A stretch of DNA of 64,000 bases. Origin: Herbaspirillum robiniae (GTDB lineage: Bacteria; Pseudomonadota; Gammaproteobacteria; Burkholderiales; Burkholderiaceae_D). Positions 23,755 through 32,348 of this stretch are shown here, piece after piece (positions within the stretch are counted from its first letter, which is position 1; every line of letters starts with the position of its first letter). Below the pieces are notes generated by a model. That model worked only from the letters and a program-made list of their open reading frames with translations, made no database searches and was not told the DNA's origin. Location: NCBI RefSeq assembly GCF_002213415.1, contig NZ_NJGU01000006.1:430037-494036 (forward strand), read 5' to 3'. Position numbers and translations under genes: made by a program.

Positions 23755-24507
23755 CTACCAGGCGTCGGCGGGAATGAGGTCGATGCGGTCGGTGCAGAAG
23801 GCATCCACGCCCCAGCCCCTGATCTCGGCGGCGCGCGCCGGGTCGTTGACCGTGTAGCAGAACAGGCCGTAGCCGGCCGCCTTGACCTGGCCCGCCAGCG
23901 CCGGGGTGAGGTTCTTGTGGCTGGTGTGCAGCGCCACCGCCTGCAGCTGCGCCAGGCGCGCCTCCCAGTCGTCGGGAATCACGTCCACCAGGAAGCCGCG
24001 CGGCAGATCGGGCGCCGCCTCCTTGGCTGCCATCAGGGCCTCGAACGAGAACGAGGACAGCACCGGCAACGACGCCTGCAGCGACACGCCGGCAAAGCGC
24101 CGTGCGACCGCCTGCGCCGCCAGCTCGCCGGTGCGGCGGGCATGTGCTGCGGCGGCCGGCTTGATCTCGACGTTCATCCAGATGCCGTGCTCGAGGCAGA
24201 AGTCGAGCCCCTGCTCCAGCGTGCACAGGCGCTCGCCCGCAAACGAGGCATCCAGCCAGGCGCCGGCATCGAGCTCGCGCAGGACCGCCCAGTCGGTCTC
24301 GGCGATCAGGCCTTCGCCGGGCAGCGTGCGCCCGCGCCTGGGGTCGTGCATCAGGATCGGCACTTCGTCGCGGGTGAGCATGACGTCGAACTCCGCCGCG
24401 CGGTAGCCGTGCTGCAGGCCGGTGCGAAATCCTGCCAGCGTGTTTTCCGGCGCCAGCGTGCCGCCGCCCCGGTGGGCGAGAACCTTGGGATAGGGCCACA
24501 TGTTCAT
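23755..24507 (-). CDS. ugpQ: Glycerophosphodiester phosphodiesterase
   Basis: 250 aa GDPD TIM barrel. It hydrolyses glycerophosphodiesters to glycerol 3-phosphate and an alcohol. HRGGGTLAPENT near residue 12, EFDVMLTRDEVPILMHD and the NVEIKP metal-binding motif are all present. No signal peptide, so cytoplasmic, as UgpQ. No ugp transporter genes adjoin it. Confidence 0.92.
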   Translation of the reverse strand: MNMWPYPKVLAHRGGGTLAPENTLAGFRTGLQHGYRAAEFDVMLTRDEVPILMHDPRRGRTLPGEGLIAETDWAVLRELDAGAWLDASFAGERLCTLEQGLDFCLEHGIWMNVEIKPAAAAHARRTGELAAQAVARRFAGVSLQASLPVLSSFSFEALMAAKEAAPDLPRGFLVDVIPDDWEARLAQLQAVALHTSHKNLTPALAGQVKAAGYGLFCYTVNDPARAAEIRGWGVDAFCTDRIDLIPADAW

Positions 24508-24732
24508 TCTCCGTTCGTGTTGTCCGGCATCGGCGCCGGCCGGCGCATAAGGTAGAGCAGATCGCGCCGCGCTTCAAGCGCTTCGCGCCGGCCGCGGCGC
24601 ATTTCGTCGCGCCGCGCTGGCCGGCGCGGCCCGGCTGCGGCATTGTGCGGCCATGGCGCCACGGCTGGACTGTGGCCCGGGGAATCGGGATACTATGCAC
24701 GCCCGCGCCCCGTTTCACTGAATCGCACACGA

Positions 24733-25902
24733 ATGAATCAACGAGATACCTCCGTCCCGCCCCGCCTGGCCCTGCTGCTGCGTGAGCTGGCCAAATCGCT
24801 GCTGCCCACGCTGGTCATCAACCTGATGTGCGCGCTGGCGGTCACCTACCTGATGCGCATCGGCGACGGTTTCTACTCCAACCTGCAGATCGCGATGTGC
24901 ATCGGCATCCTGGCCATGCTGCTGATCAACGGCCTGCGCCTGGCGATCTGGGGCGACGGCGAGCCGCACAAGGTCGGCTTTGCGCTCATGCTGGTGGTGA
25001 TGGCGCCGCTGTCGGTGCTGCTGGGCCGCCTGCTGGCAAGCTACCTGATGGGACACCCGATCGCCACGCTGATGCCCGAGCACAGCGACAACATCATCGG
25101 CGTGATCGTGCTGACCTTCCTGGCCTGCTTCGGCGCCGCCTTGTTCTTCTGGAACCGCGAGAAGATGGCCGCGCTGCAGGCCCACGCCAGCCAGGTCGAG
25201 AAGCAGGCGGTGCAGGCCCAGCTGCAGATGCTGCAGGCGCAGATCGAGCCGCACATGCTGTTCAACACCCTGGCCACGCTGCAGACCCTGATCGCCTCCG
25301 AACCGCTGCACGCGCAGCAGATGCTGGACCAGCTGATCCAGTACCTGCGCACCACGCTGTCGGCCTCGCGCGCGGACAGCACCTCGCTGCAAAAGGAATT
25401 CGACCTGATCAAGGCCTATCTCGGCCTGATGTCGCTGCGCATGGGTATGCGCCTGTCGTACACGCTGCAGCTGCCGGAACACCTGGGCCGCCTGCGCCTG
25501 GCGCCGATGCTGCTGCAGCCGCTGGTGGAAAACGCCATCAAGCACGGCCTCGAACCCAAGGTGGACGGCGGCAACTGCACCGTGCGCGCGGCCACCCACA
25601 ACGACATGCTGGTGCTGTCGGTGTTCGACACCGGCGTGGGCCTGCCCACCGGGGTCAGTTTCAACCAGCCCTCGCCCGCGTTGCGGCTGGCCGCGATGAC
25701 CGGCAAGAAGGAGCCCGAGATCGGCATGCACTTCGGCCTGGAAAACATCCGCGAACGCCTGGTCACGCTGTACGGCCCGCTGGCCGAGCTGATCATGACG
25801 CACAACGTCCCGGCCGGGGCGATGGCGCAGATCACGATTCCGCTCAAGGCGCTCAAGGCCGCGCACCGCCCGGTGCGCGGCGCGCGCATCCTCGACAACT
25901 GA
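24733..25902 (+). CDS. Sensor histidine kinase, LytS/AlgZ type (His_kinase family)
   Basis: 389 aa membrane kinase with four hydrophobic segments (about 24-42, 52-72, 82-106, 122-141) and no large periplasmic domain. The phosphoacceptor H174 lies in QIEPHMLFNTLATLQ, the LytS-family signature. The ATP-binding part has ENAIKHGLEPK and DTGVGLP. The start at 24733 was chosen because upstream codons add an unlikely sequence. It is followed 26 bases later by its LytTR regulator. Confidence 0.9.
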   Translation: MNQRDTSVPPRLALLLRELAKSLLPTLVINLMCALAVTYLMRIGDGFYSNLQIAMCIGILAMLLINGLRLAIWGDGEPHKVGFALMLVVMAPLSVLLGRLLASYLMGHPIATLMPEHSDNIIGVIVLTFLACFGAALFFWNREKMAALQAHASQVEKQAVQAQLQMLQAQIEPHMLFNTLATLQTLIASEPLHAQQMLDQLIQYLRTTLSASRADSTSLQKEFDLIKAYLGLMSLRMGMRLSYTLQLPEHLGRLRLAPMLLQPLVENAIKHGLEPKVDGGNCTVRAATHNDMLVLSVFDTGVGLPTGVSFNQPSPALRLAAMTGKKEPEIGMHFGLENIRERLVTLYGPLAELIMTHNVPAGAMAQITIPLKALKAAHRPVRGARILDN

Positions 25903-25928
25903 AGCGCCTTTCCTCCACGGGAGCCGGC

Positions 25929-26741
25929 ATGCCGCAACCGACCGCACTGATCGCCGAAGACGAACCGCTGCTGGCCAATGCGCTGCGCCAGGCGCTGCAA
26001 CGCACCTGGCCCGAGCTGGAGGCGCCGCACATGGCCGCCAACGGCATCGAGGCGCTGGAGCAGGCGCTGGCGCTGCTGCCGGACGTGCTGCTGCTCGACA
26101 TACGGATGCCGGGACGCAGCGGGCTGGAGGTCGCGCGCGAACTGGCCGACGCCTGGCCCGCCGGGCGCCCTTTCCCGCTGATCGTGTTCGTCACCGCCTA
26201 CGACAACTACGCGGTGGAAGCCTTCGAGCGCGCGGCCGTGGACTACCTGCTCAAACCGGTCAACGACGCGCGCCTGGGCGCCACCGTCGCCCGCCTGAAG
26301 GCGCTGCTCGATCAACGCGCCGCCGGCAGCCAGGACGAGCATCTCGAGCGCGCGCTGGCGCAGCTGCGCCGGCTGGCCTCCCCGGATACAGCCGAGGCCG
26401 AGGCCCAGCCGGCGGCCAGGCTGGACATCATCCGTGCCGCGGTCGGCAACCAGGTGCGCATGATCCCGGTAAGCGACGTGATCTACTTTGAAGCCACCGA
26501 CAAATACGTCAACGTGGTCACCGCCGACGGCCAAGCGCTGATCCGCACCAGCCTGCGCGAGCTGATTCCCCAGCTCGATGCGCAACAGTTCTGGCAGGTG
26601 CATCGCGGCACCGTGGTGCAGGTGCGCCACGTGCAGGCGGCGGTGCGCGACGAAGCCGGCAAGATGTCGCTGGTGCTGCGCAACCGTTCCGAGAAGCTGG
26701 CCGTCAGCCGGCTGTTCAGCCACCTTTTCAAACAGATGTAG
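25929..26741 (+). CDS. LytTR-family response regulator (AlgR-like)
   Basis: 270 aa. The receiver domain carries the acidic pair E10-D11, the phosphorylation site D57 (LLLDIRMPG), the switch residue in FVTAYD and the KPV lysine. A linker leads to a LytTR DNA-binding domain (about 165-268; VSDVIYFEATDKYVNVVT, FWQVHRGTVV). Partner of the upstream kinase. In pseudomonads AlgR controls alginate and type IV pili, but its targets here are not visible. Confidence 0.92.
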   Translation: MPQPTALIAEDEPLLANALRQALQRTWPELEAPHMAANGIEALEQALALLPDVLLLDIRMPGRSGLEVARELADAWPAGRPFPLIVFVTAYDNYAVEAFERAAVDYLLKPVNDARLGATVARLKALLDQRAAGSQDEHLERALAQLRRLASPDTAEAEAQPAARLDIIRAAVGNQVRMIPVSDVIYFEATDKYVNVVTADGQALIRTSLRELIPQLDAQQFWQVHRGTVVQVRHVQAAVRDEAGKMSLVLRNRSEKLAVSRLFSHLFKQM

Positions 26742-26754
26742 CGGACGTGAAAAA

Positions 26755-26782
26755 GCCGCGTCGTCCCCGGGACGAGCGCGGC
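26755..26782 (-). terminator. Intrinsic terminator between convergent genes
   Basis: GCCGCG pairs with CGCGGC around an inner GTCCC/GGGAC stem. On the minus strand it is followed by CTTTTTC, so it mainly ends the DUF2269-type gene. Confidence 0.75.
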
Positions 26783-26802
26783 CGCCGTCTGGTCCATCCG
26801 CC

Positions 26803-27267
26803 TCAGACCGGTTTGGCCACCATCAGCCAGGCTGCCGCCAACGGCATCAGCGTGGCCAGCGCGCCCGCCGCCGTCCACACCAGCGCCAGCCTGCGATAGG
26901 CCTGCGGCACCGGCGCATCGTCCGGCAACGGCGCCAGCAGGCGCGCCTGCTTCCACTGCACCGGCACCAGCACCGCCAGCCACAGCACGCCGGTGGCGAT
27001 GAACAGACCCGACGCCGTCGTCAGCCAGAAGCTGCCCGTCACGCCGCCGAACGCCGGCGCCATCGCATGGCCGGCGCCGGCCAGCAGCACGATTGCGCCG
27101 AAGGTAAACACCAGGTCGGCCCAATTGGTGACCCTCACGGCAAAGCGGATCACGGCCAGTTGCCCGGTGCGCTCGGCCAGCGTTTTCCAAAATGCGGTGA
27201 CGATGATGTTGCCGAGAAAAAGAACGGCGCCCAGCAAGTGGATGGCTTTGACGGTGGTCGGCGACAT
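26803..27267 (-). CDS. DUF2269-type integral membrane protein
   Basis: 154 aa with four hydrophobic segments (about 5-25, 40-60, 75-95, 125-150). KAIHLLGAVLFLGNIIVTAFWK at the N-terminus and the conserved WLAVLVPVQ stretch match DUF2269 proteins, whose role is unknown. The start at 27267 removes an Arg-rich non-conserved extension. Single gene. Confidence 0.75.
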   Translation of the reverse strand: MSPTTVKAIHLLGAVLFLGNIIVTAFWKTLAERTGQLAVIRFAVRVTNWADLVFTFGAIVLLAGAGHAMAPAFGGVTGSFWLTTASGLFIATGVLWLAVLVPVQWKQARLLAPLPDDAPVPQAYRRLALVWTAAGALATLMPLAAAWLMVAKPV

Positions 27268-27372
27268 GGCGGGTTTCCTTGCGGAGCGTGAACGATGCGC
27301 CACTGTCGCGCGCCGGGCGGCCGATGGCCAGCGCCGTGCGACGAATGGGGAATCCGCAGCCGCCAAATGAAA

Positions 27373-27404
27373 AAGGCGGTCACCGGAATGTCGGTAGCCG
27401 CCTT
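27373..27404 (-). terminator. Intrinsic terminator of the small lipoprotein gene
   Basis: On the minus strand AAGGCGG pairs with CCGCCTT around an inner ACCG/CGGT stem, then TTTTTC follows. Confidence 0.8.
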
Positions 27405-27466
27405 CGCCTCGCCATCTTGCCGTGCGAGAATATTTCCCAAAAGATATTTATCGTGCCGTCCTGTCC

Positions 27467-27613
27467 TCAGCGCCCGTAGTAGTAGCCCGGGCCCGGTCCG
27501 TAGTAAGGACGGTAGTAATGCGGATGCGGCGGGCCGGCCGGCACCACCACACAAGCGGACAAGGTGGCTGCCGCAACGCCCGCGGCCACCAGCAGTTTGA
27601 CGATTCGTTTCAT
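27467..27613 (-). CDS. Very small lipoprotein, Pro/Tyr/Gly-rich
   Basis: 48 aa. A classic lipoprotein signal ends in the lipobox LSAC with C21. The mature part is only 28 residues, rich in Tyr, Pro, His and Gly (PYYGPGPGYYYGR). Similar tiny Tyr/Pro-rich lipoproteins occur in many betaproteobacteria without known function. It has its own terminator. Confidence 0.75.
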   Translation of the reverse strand: MKRIVKLLVAAGVAAATLSACVVVPAGPPHPHYYRPYYGPGPGYYYGR

Positions 27614-27861
27614 GATGCCCTCCTTGGTTTCTGAGCGGTTCCGGGTCGGCGCCAGGGCCGATCCATGACGGCAGATTGCCACCCGCGCGCCATGACAGGT
27701 AATTCGCACCCGTATCATCTGTAACAGAATGAGGGCGGTCGCCGATGTATTGAACGGCGGCAAAATTTCCGCCGCACATCGCCGCAAAGGCCGATGAAAA
27801 CGGGCGCGTGCGGTAAAATGCTTGCCATCTGTATAAATAGGCTTTCCTCCCGATTCATCCC

Positions 27862-29613
27862 ATGAGCAACGAACTGAAAAACGGACACACACCTGCGCCC
27901 TCCACCAATTTCCTGCGCGGCATCATCGAAGCCGACCTGGTCTCCGGCACCTACGCCGACCGCGCCACCCAGGAAGGCCAGGCGCTGCCGCAGGTGATCA
28001 CCCGTTTTCCGCCCGAGCCGAACGGTTACCTGCACATCGGCCACGCCAAGTCGATCTGCCTGAACTTCGGCCTGGCGCGCGACTACGCCGGCCGCTGCCA
28101 CATGCGCTTCGACGACACCAATCCCGAGAAGGAAGAGCAGGAGTACGTCGACACCATCCTCGACTCGGTCAAGTGGCTGGGCTTCTCGTGGGAGCATGAA
28201 GGCAAGCCCCACCTCTACTACGCCAGCAACTACTTCGACACCATGTACGCTGCCGCCCAGGCGCTGATCCGCAAGGGCCTGGCCTACGTGGACGAGCAGA
28301 ACGCCGAGCAGATGCGCGAGAACCGCGGCACCCTGACCGAACCGGGCAAGAACTCGCCGTGGCGCGACCGCGCGGCCGACGAGTCGCTGCGCCTGTTCGA
28401 GGAAATGCGCGACGGCAAGCACCCGGACGGCTCCATGATCCTGCGCGCCAAGATCGACATGGCCAGCCCCAACATGAACCTGCGCGATCCGGCCATCTAC
28501 CGCATCCGCCACGCCACCCACCACAACACCGGCGACAAGTGGTGCGTCTATCCGATGTACACCTTCGCGCACCCGATCGAGGACGCGCTGGAAAACATCT
28601 CGCACTCGATCTGCACGCTGGAGTTCGAAGACCAGCGCCCGTTCTACGACTGGCTGCTGGAGCAGCTGTCGCAGGAGGGCTTCTTCAAGAAGCCGCTGCC
28701 GCACCAGTACGAATTCGCGCGCCTGAACCTGACCTACATCATCACCAGCAAGCGCAAGCTGCGCCAACTGGTGGATGAGAAGATCGTCGCCGGCTGGGAC
28801 GACCCGCGCATGCCCACCATCGTCGGCCTGCGCCGCCGCGGCTACACGCCCGAGGCGATCCGCCTGATGAGCGACCGCACCGGCGCCTCCAAGAACAACA
28901 GCTGGATCGACTTCAGCGTGCTGGAAGGCGCGCTGCGCGAAGACCTCGACCCCAAGGCGCCGCGCGCCGTGGCCGTGCTGCGCCCGCTGAAGCTGATCAT
29001 CGACAACTTCCCCGAAGGCCAGAGCATCGACTGCAGCGCGCCGGTCTACCCGCCCGCGCATCCCGAGCACGACACCGCGCACCGCCACTTCCCGATCACC
29101 AAAGAACTGTGGATCGAGCGCGAGGACTTCATGGAAGAGCCGACCAAGGGCTACTTCCGCCTGTTCCCGGGCAACAAGGTGCGCCTGCGCTACGGCTACG
29201 TGGTCGAATGCACCGGCTGCGACAAGGATGAACACGGCAACGTCATCGCCGTGCACTGCAACTACTTCGAAGACAGCAAGAGCGGCACCGAGGGCAGCTC
29301 GAACTACAAGGTCAAGGGCAACCTGCACTGGGTCAGCGCCGAGCATGCGCTGGCCACCGAGGTGCGCCTGTACGACCGCCTGTTCTCGGATCCGCATCCG
29401 GACGCCGGCGGCAAGGATTTCCTGGCCGCGCTGAACCCGAACTCGAAGGAAGTGATCACCGCCTACCTGGAGCCGACCCTGAAGAGCGCCCAACCCGGCG
29501 AGATCTTCCAGTTCGAGCGCCACGGCTACTTCGTCGCCGACCGCGTCGATTCCACCGAAGGCAAGCCGGTATTCAACCGCGCCGTCACGCTCAAGGACAG
29601 CTGGGGCAAGTAA
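27862..29613 (+). CDS. glnS: Glutaminyl-tRNA synthetase
   Basis: 583 aa class I synthetase. The HIGH motif is at residues 58-61 (GYLHIGHAKS), the KMSKS-equivalent is the TSKRKL stretch near residue 300, and FDDTNPEKE lies between. The C-terminal anticodon-binding beta-barrels (TKGYFRLFPGNKVRLR, NRAVTLKDSWGK) are complete. A single gene, which suggests direct charging of tRNA-Gln. Confidence 0.97.
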   Translation: MSNELKNGHTPAPSTNFLRGIIEADLVSGTYADRATQEGQALPQVITRFPPEPNGYLHIGHAKSICLNFGLARDYAGRCHMRFDDTNPEKEEQEYVDTILDSVKWLGFSWEHEGKPHLYYASNYFDTMYAAAQALIRKGLAYVDEQNAEQMRENRGTLTEPGKNSPWRDRAADESLRLFEEMRDGKHPDGSMILRAKIDMASPNMNLRDPAIYRIRHATHHNTGDKWCVYPMYTFAHPIEDALENISHSICTLEFEDQRPFYDWLLEQLSQEGFFKKPLPHQYEFARLNLTYIITSKRKLRQLVDEKIVAGWDDPRMPTIVGLRRRGYTPEAIRLMSDRTGASKNNSWIDFSVLEGALREDLDPKAPRAVAVLRPLKLIIDNFPEGQSIDCSAPVYPPAHPEHDTAHRHFPITKELWIEREDFMEEPTKGYFRLFPGNKVRLRYGYVVECTGCDKDEHGNVIAVHCNYFEDSKSGTEGSSNYKVKGNLHWVSAEHALATEVRLYDRLFSDPHPDAGGKDFLAALNPNSKEVITAYLEPTLKSAQPGEIFQFERHGYFVADRVDSTEGKPVFNRAVTLKDSWGK

Positions 29614-29736
29614 GCACAGGCAGCACCGGCAGTACCACGGCGAGGGCCGCGCAATCGTTTCCGGGGGCGCGCGGCCCATGCCACAAGACACCGGCCGCAG
29701 CGGCCGGCATCAGCAGGAACAAGCAAGAGGGGAATC

Positions 29737-30099
29737 ATGTTCGAGCAGATCAAGATCCAGCGCATGTCGATGGGCACCATCTACAAGCTGCTGGCCATCG
29801 GCACCACGTTTTCGCTGGTGCCGTTTTCCGTGCTCATGGGCGTGCTGTCGCTGTTCGGCGCGCAGACCATCACCTGGGACGGCAAGCACCTGATCGGCTA
29901 CGACGGCCTGATCGCCTCGCCCTTCATCGGCCTGTTCCTGTCGGGATTCATCACCCTGTTCCTGGGCACGCTGTGCACCATCGGACTGTGGCTGTATTCG
30001 CTGTGGCGCCCGCTGGCGCTGCGCGTGGAGCCGGTGGACAACCTCGACATCGACCGCCTCATCCGCGAGAGCGAAGAGGCCATGGCCGAGCGGGAATAA
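29737..30099 (+). CDS. Small membrane protein of unknown function
   Basis: 120 aa preceded by GAGGGG. Two clear transmembrane helices (about 17-41 and 64-90), separated by a short loop with TITWDGKHLIGYDG, then an acidic C-terminus with Glu/Arg alternation. I do not recognise a family. It sits 123 bases after glnS. Confidence 0.7.
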   Translation: MFEQIKIQRMSMGTIYKLLAIGTTFSLVPFSVLMGVLSLFGAQTITWDGKHLIGYDGLIASPFIGLFLSGFITLFLGTLCTIGLWLYSLWRPLALRVEPVDNLDIDRLIRESEEAMAERE

Positions 30100-30138
30100 G
30101 CCGCTTGCGGTTCGCGCCGGCCGGGCGGCCGGCGCGCC

Positions 30139-31152
30139 TCAGAATATCCGCATCCACTTGAGCAGGGCCACCGTGGCCACGCCCAGGCCGCCCATCACTC
30201 CCATCACGATCCAGAAGGATCCCTCGTCGTGCAGGCCCGGCAGGCCGGCGACGTTCATCCCGAAAATCCCCGACACCAGCGTGGCCGGCATCAGCAACGC
30301 GGTCAGCACCGACAGCGCCATCAGGTTGCGGTTCATCTGTTCCGACATCTGCGAGGCGATCTCTTCCTGCAGCAGCTTGGCGCGTTCGTAGACCGCCTCC
30401 ACCGTCGAATGCAGTTCATTGAGCTCGTCGAGCGCGTGGGTCAGGTCTTCCATCGCCTCCAGCGGCACCCATGAGGGGCGCAGCCGGTTGAACTGCGCCA
30501 GGATGCGGCGCTCCGGCGCGATGAAGCGGCGCAGCTCGGCCAGCTGGCGGCGGATGCCGGAAAGCTCGGCGCGGTCTTCCGGACGACGGTCCGACAGCAC
30601 CGAGAATTCGATGTCGTCGACCTTGTCGTTGAGATGGTCCAGGCGCGAATTGAAACCGTCGGCCAGGCAGCGCAGCAGCTCGGCGAACAGGTCCATGGTG
30701 TTGTCGAACTCGCCGCCGTCGAGCACCTTCTGGCGCAGCATGTTGGTCGACAGCAGCGGCTGCGTGCGCAGCGTGAGCAGGCGCGAGCGGTCGAGGTAGA
30801 AATGCAGCGCGCCCTTCTCGGTGCCGGTGTCGCCGATCTCCATCTTCATGTCGGTCAGCGTGCCGTAGACGCCGTCGGGCGTGGCGTGCAGGCCGGGATG
30901 GGTGTCGTTGCTGAGCAGGAACTCGGTGATGTATTCGGGAATGCCGCTGTGATGCTGCATCCAGTGCTGGATCTTCACGTCGGCGGTCTTCACGTGCAGC
31001 CAGCTGAAGGACGGCGCAACGGTGTGGCAGTCGAGCACCTCGTTCCACTTCATCTGGGCGGCGCGGCCTTCGTCGAAGCGGAAGGCGCAGATGAATCCGG
31101 CCGGCTCGTAGAGCAAATGCAGGGATTGCGTGGTTTCCGGCGGGTTGTGCAT
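30139..31152 (-). CDS. zntB: CorA-family transporter, ZntB-like zinc transporter
   Basis: 337 aa. A large cytoplasmic N-terminal domain with a long helical stalk (about 150-275) is followed by two C-terminal membrane helices. The pore signature GMNVAGLPG near residue 298 follows the first helix, as in CorA. The ZntB assignment (zinc rather than magnesium) rests on overall similarity (FIAPERRILAQFNRLRP, TLVSGIFGMNVAGLPG) and is probable only. Single gene. Confidence 0.85.
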   Translation of the reverse strand: MHNPPETTQSLHLLYEPAGFICAFRFDEGRAAQMKWNEVLDCHTVAPSFSWLHVKTADVKIQHWMQHHSGIPEYITEFLLSNDTHPGLHATPDGVYGTLTDMKMEIGDTGTEKGALHFYLDRSRLLTLRTQPLLSTNMLRQKVLDGGEFDNTMDLFAELLRCLADGFNSRLDHLNDKVDDIEFSVLSDRRPEDRAELSGIRRQLAELRRFIAPERRILAQFNRLRPSWVPLEAMEDLTHALDELNELHSTVEAVYERAKLLQEEIASQMSEQMNRNLMALSVLTALLMPATLVSGIFGMNVAGLPGLHDEGSFWIVMGVMGGLGVATVALLKWMRIF

Positions 31153-31308
31153 AAGCGGCCAAGGTGGATCTGGGGACGAGGCATTCTAACGAGCGACTTT
31201 GACAAATTTGTGACAGAGCCGTGACTGCGCCTGCCAACGCCTCGCGGCAGAACTTTTCCCGTCCGCGGCCGCTCGCACCCATGTCGACCACCACCAACAA
31301 GGAGAACA

Positions 31309-31713
31309 ATGATGACAGGAAACAAACTCGCCGCCGGCCTGCTGGCGCTGGGCCTGGCCTTGGGCGCCACCGGCGCGTTCGCGCAGGCCGCCGCCCCGCA
31401 ATACATGAACGGCGGCATCGGCGAAGGCGAACAGGACGCGATCAAGGCCGCGGCCAAGGATTACAACCTGCACCTGCTGTTCGCCCAGAACAACGGCGAA
31501 TACATCAGCGACGTCAAACTCGAGATCAGCGACGCCCACGGCGCTACGCTGCTGACCTTGCCATCTGCGGGCCCGATGACCAACGTCAGACTGCCGCCCG
31601 CGAAGTACAAGGTCGCCGCGACCTACAAGGGCCAGACGAAGGAGCAGCAGGTCACGGTGAGCGAAGGGAAGACCAGCAACCTGTCGTGGCGCTGGGACGG
31701 CGCGGGCAAGTAG
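31309..31713 (+). CDS. Secreted periplasmic protein with carboxypeptidase-regulatory-like fold
   Basis: 134 aa. The signal peptide (cleavage after AFAQA, about residue 27) is followed by a beta-rich domain (YISDVKLEISDAHGATLLT, GPMTNVRLPPAKYKVAATYKGQ) resembling carboxypeptidase regulatory-like domains. Function unknown. AGGAGA precedes the ATG; a second ATG three bases later is equally possible. Convergent with the next small lipoprotein gene. Confidence 0.75.
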   Translation: MMTGNKLAAGLLALGLALGATGAFAQAAAPQYMNGGIGEGEQDAIKAAAKDYNLHLLFAQNNGEYISDVKLEISDAHGATLLTLPSAGPMTNVRLPPAKYKVAATYKGQTKEQQVTVSEGKTSNLSWRWDGAGK

Positions 31714-31731
31714 CCCGCGCGATGAAGGGGA

Positions 31732-31965
31732 TCAGTAGTTGAAGTTGCGGTTGCCGTAGGCTTCGCGCGCCGCGTCGCAGACCCTGATCTGGGTCGGGCT
31801 CATGCCGGAGGTGCCGTTCAGGGAGCACTGGTCGGAGACCGACTTGGCCTCGTCGATATGCTGGCGGAAATAGGCGTAGTCCTTCTTGCCGGCGACGGCG
31901 TCGCAGGCCGACAGCAAAGGCATGGCGGCGCACAGCAGTGCGCACAGGCTGATGGTCTTGTTCAT
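31732..31965 (-). CDS. Small EexN-like lipoprotein
   Basis: 77 aa. Signal with lipobox LLSAC (C21), then YAYFRQHIDEAKSVSDQC and a second cysteine in RVCDAAREAYGNRNF. This resembles the EexN family named for plasmid entry exclusion, but chromosomal homologues are widespread and no conjugation genes are near, so exclusion should not be assumed. A good promoter lies 200 bases upstream. Confidence 0.7.
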   Translation of the reverse strand: MNKTISLCALLCAAMPLLSACDAVAGKKDYAYFRQHIDEAKSVSDQCSLNGTSGMSPTQIRVCDAAREAYGNRNFNY

Positions 31966-32170
31966 GCTGCGGTTCCCCTTGAGGCGGTGCGGGCGTAGCC
32001 CTGAGAAGCGAAAGTGAAGAAGCGCAGAAGCGCGATCTGGAGGCAAGATCGACTGGCGTCTGCGAGCGTCTTTGGTCCTGCGGCGGAGCAATCCCCTGCC
32101 CCGCATCCAGCGAGTCCGGCATCCCTCCCCGGGTGCCTGGATAGTTGGCGCGCTCGCTGCAACGCCGCAA

Positions 32171-32199
32171 AGTATAGTCAGCAAATCCGGATTGCTCAA
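32171..32199 (-). promoter_or_regulatory. Sigma70-type promoter for the EexN-like gene
   Basis: On the minus strand TTGAGC (32194-32199) and TATACT (32171-32176) are 17 bases apart. The resulting leader to 31965 is about 200 bases, long for an 77-codon gene, and GC-rich with several possible stems. Confidence 0.6.
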
Positions 32200-32294
32200 C
32201 GGAAATCTTCTGCCTGGCCGCTGTATTCCCCGGTTTGGCCTGCGCTGTATCGCCGCCGATGACAACATCGCGGCAAAAGCTTGTACAAATGAAA

Positions 32295-32319
32295 AGGGCC
32301 GGTCTGCATGACCGGCCCT
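32295..32319 (-). terminator. Intrinsic terminator of the uracil-type permease gene
   Basis: AGGGCCGGTC and GACCGGCCCT form a perfect ten-pair stem with loop TGCAT; the minus strand continues TTTTC. Confidence 0.85.
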
Positions 32320-32348
32320 GTTGCTTGTCGGAACGCTACGACCGCGCC

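Noticed and set aside
30416..31309. 297-codon open frame overlapping the zntB-like gene on the same strand
   Set aside because: Arg/Ala/Pro/His-rich frame-shifted reading of the conserved transporter; no family features.
31732..31965. EexN-like lipoprotein as evidence of a conjugative element
   Set aside because: No transfer, mobilisation or integration gene is near; chromosomal EexN-like proteins are common.
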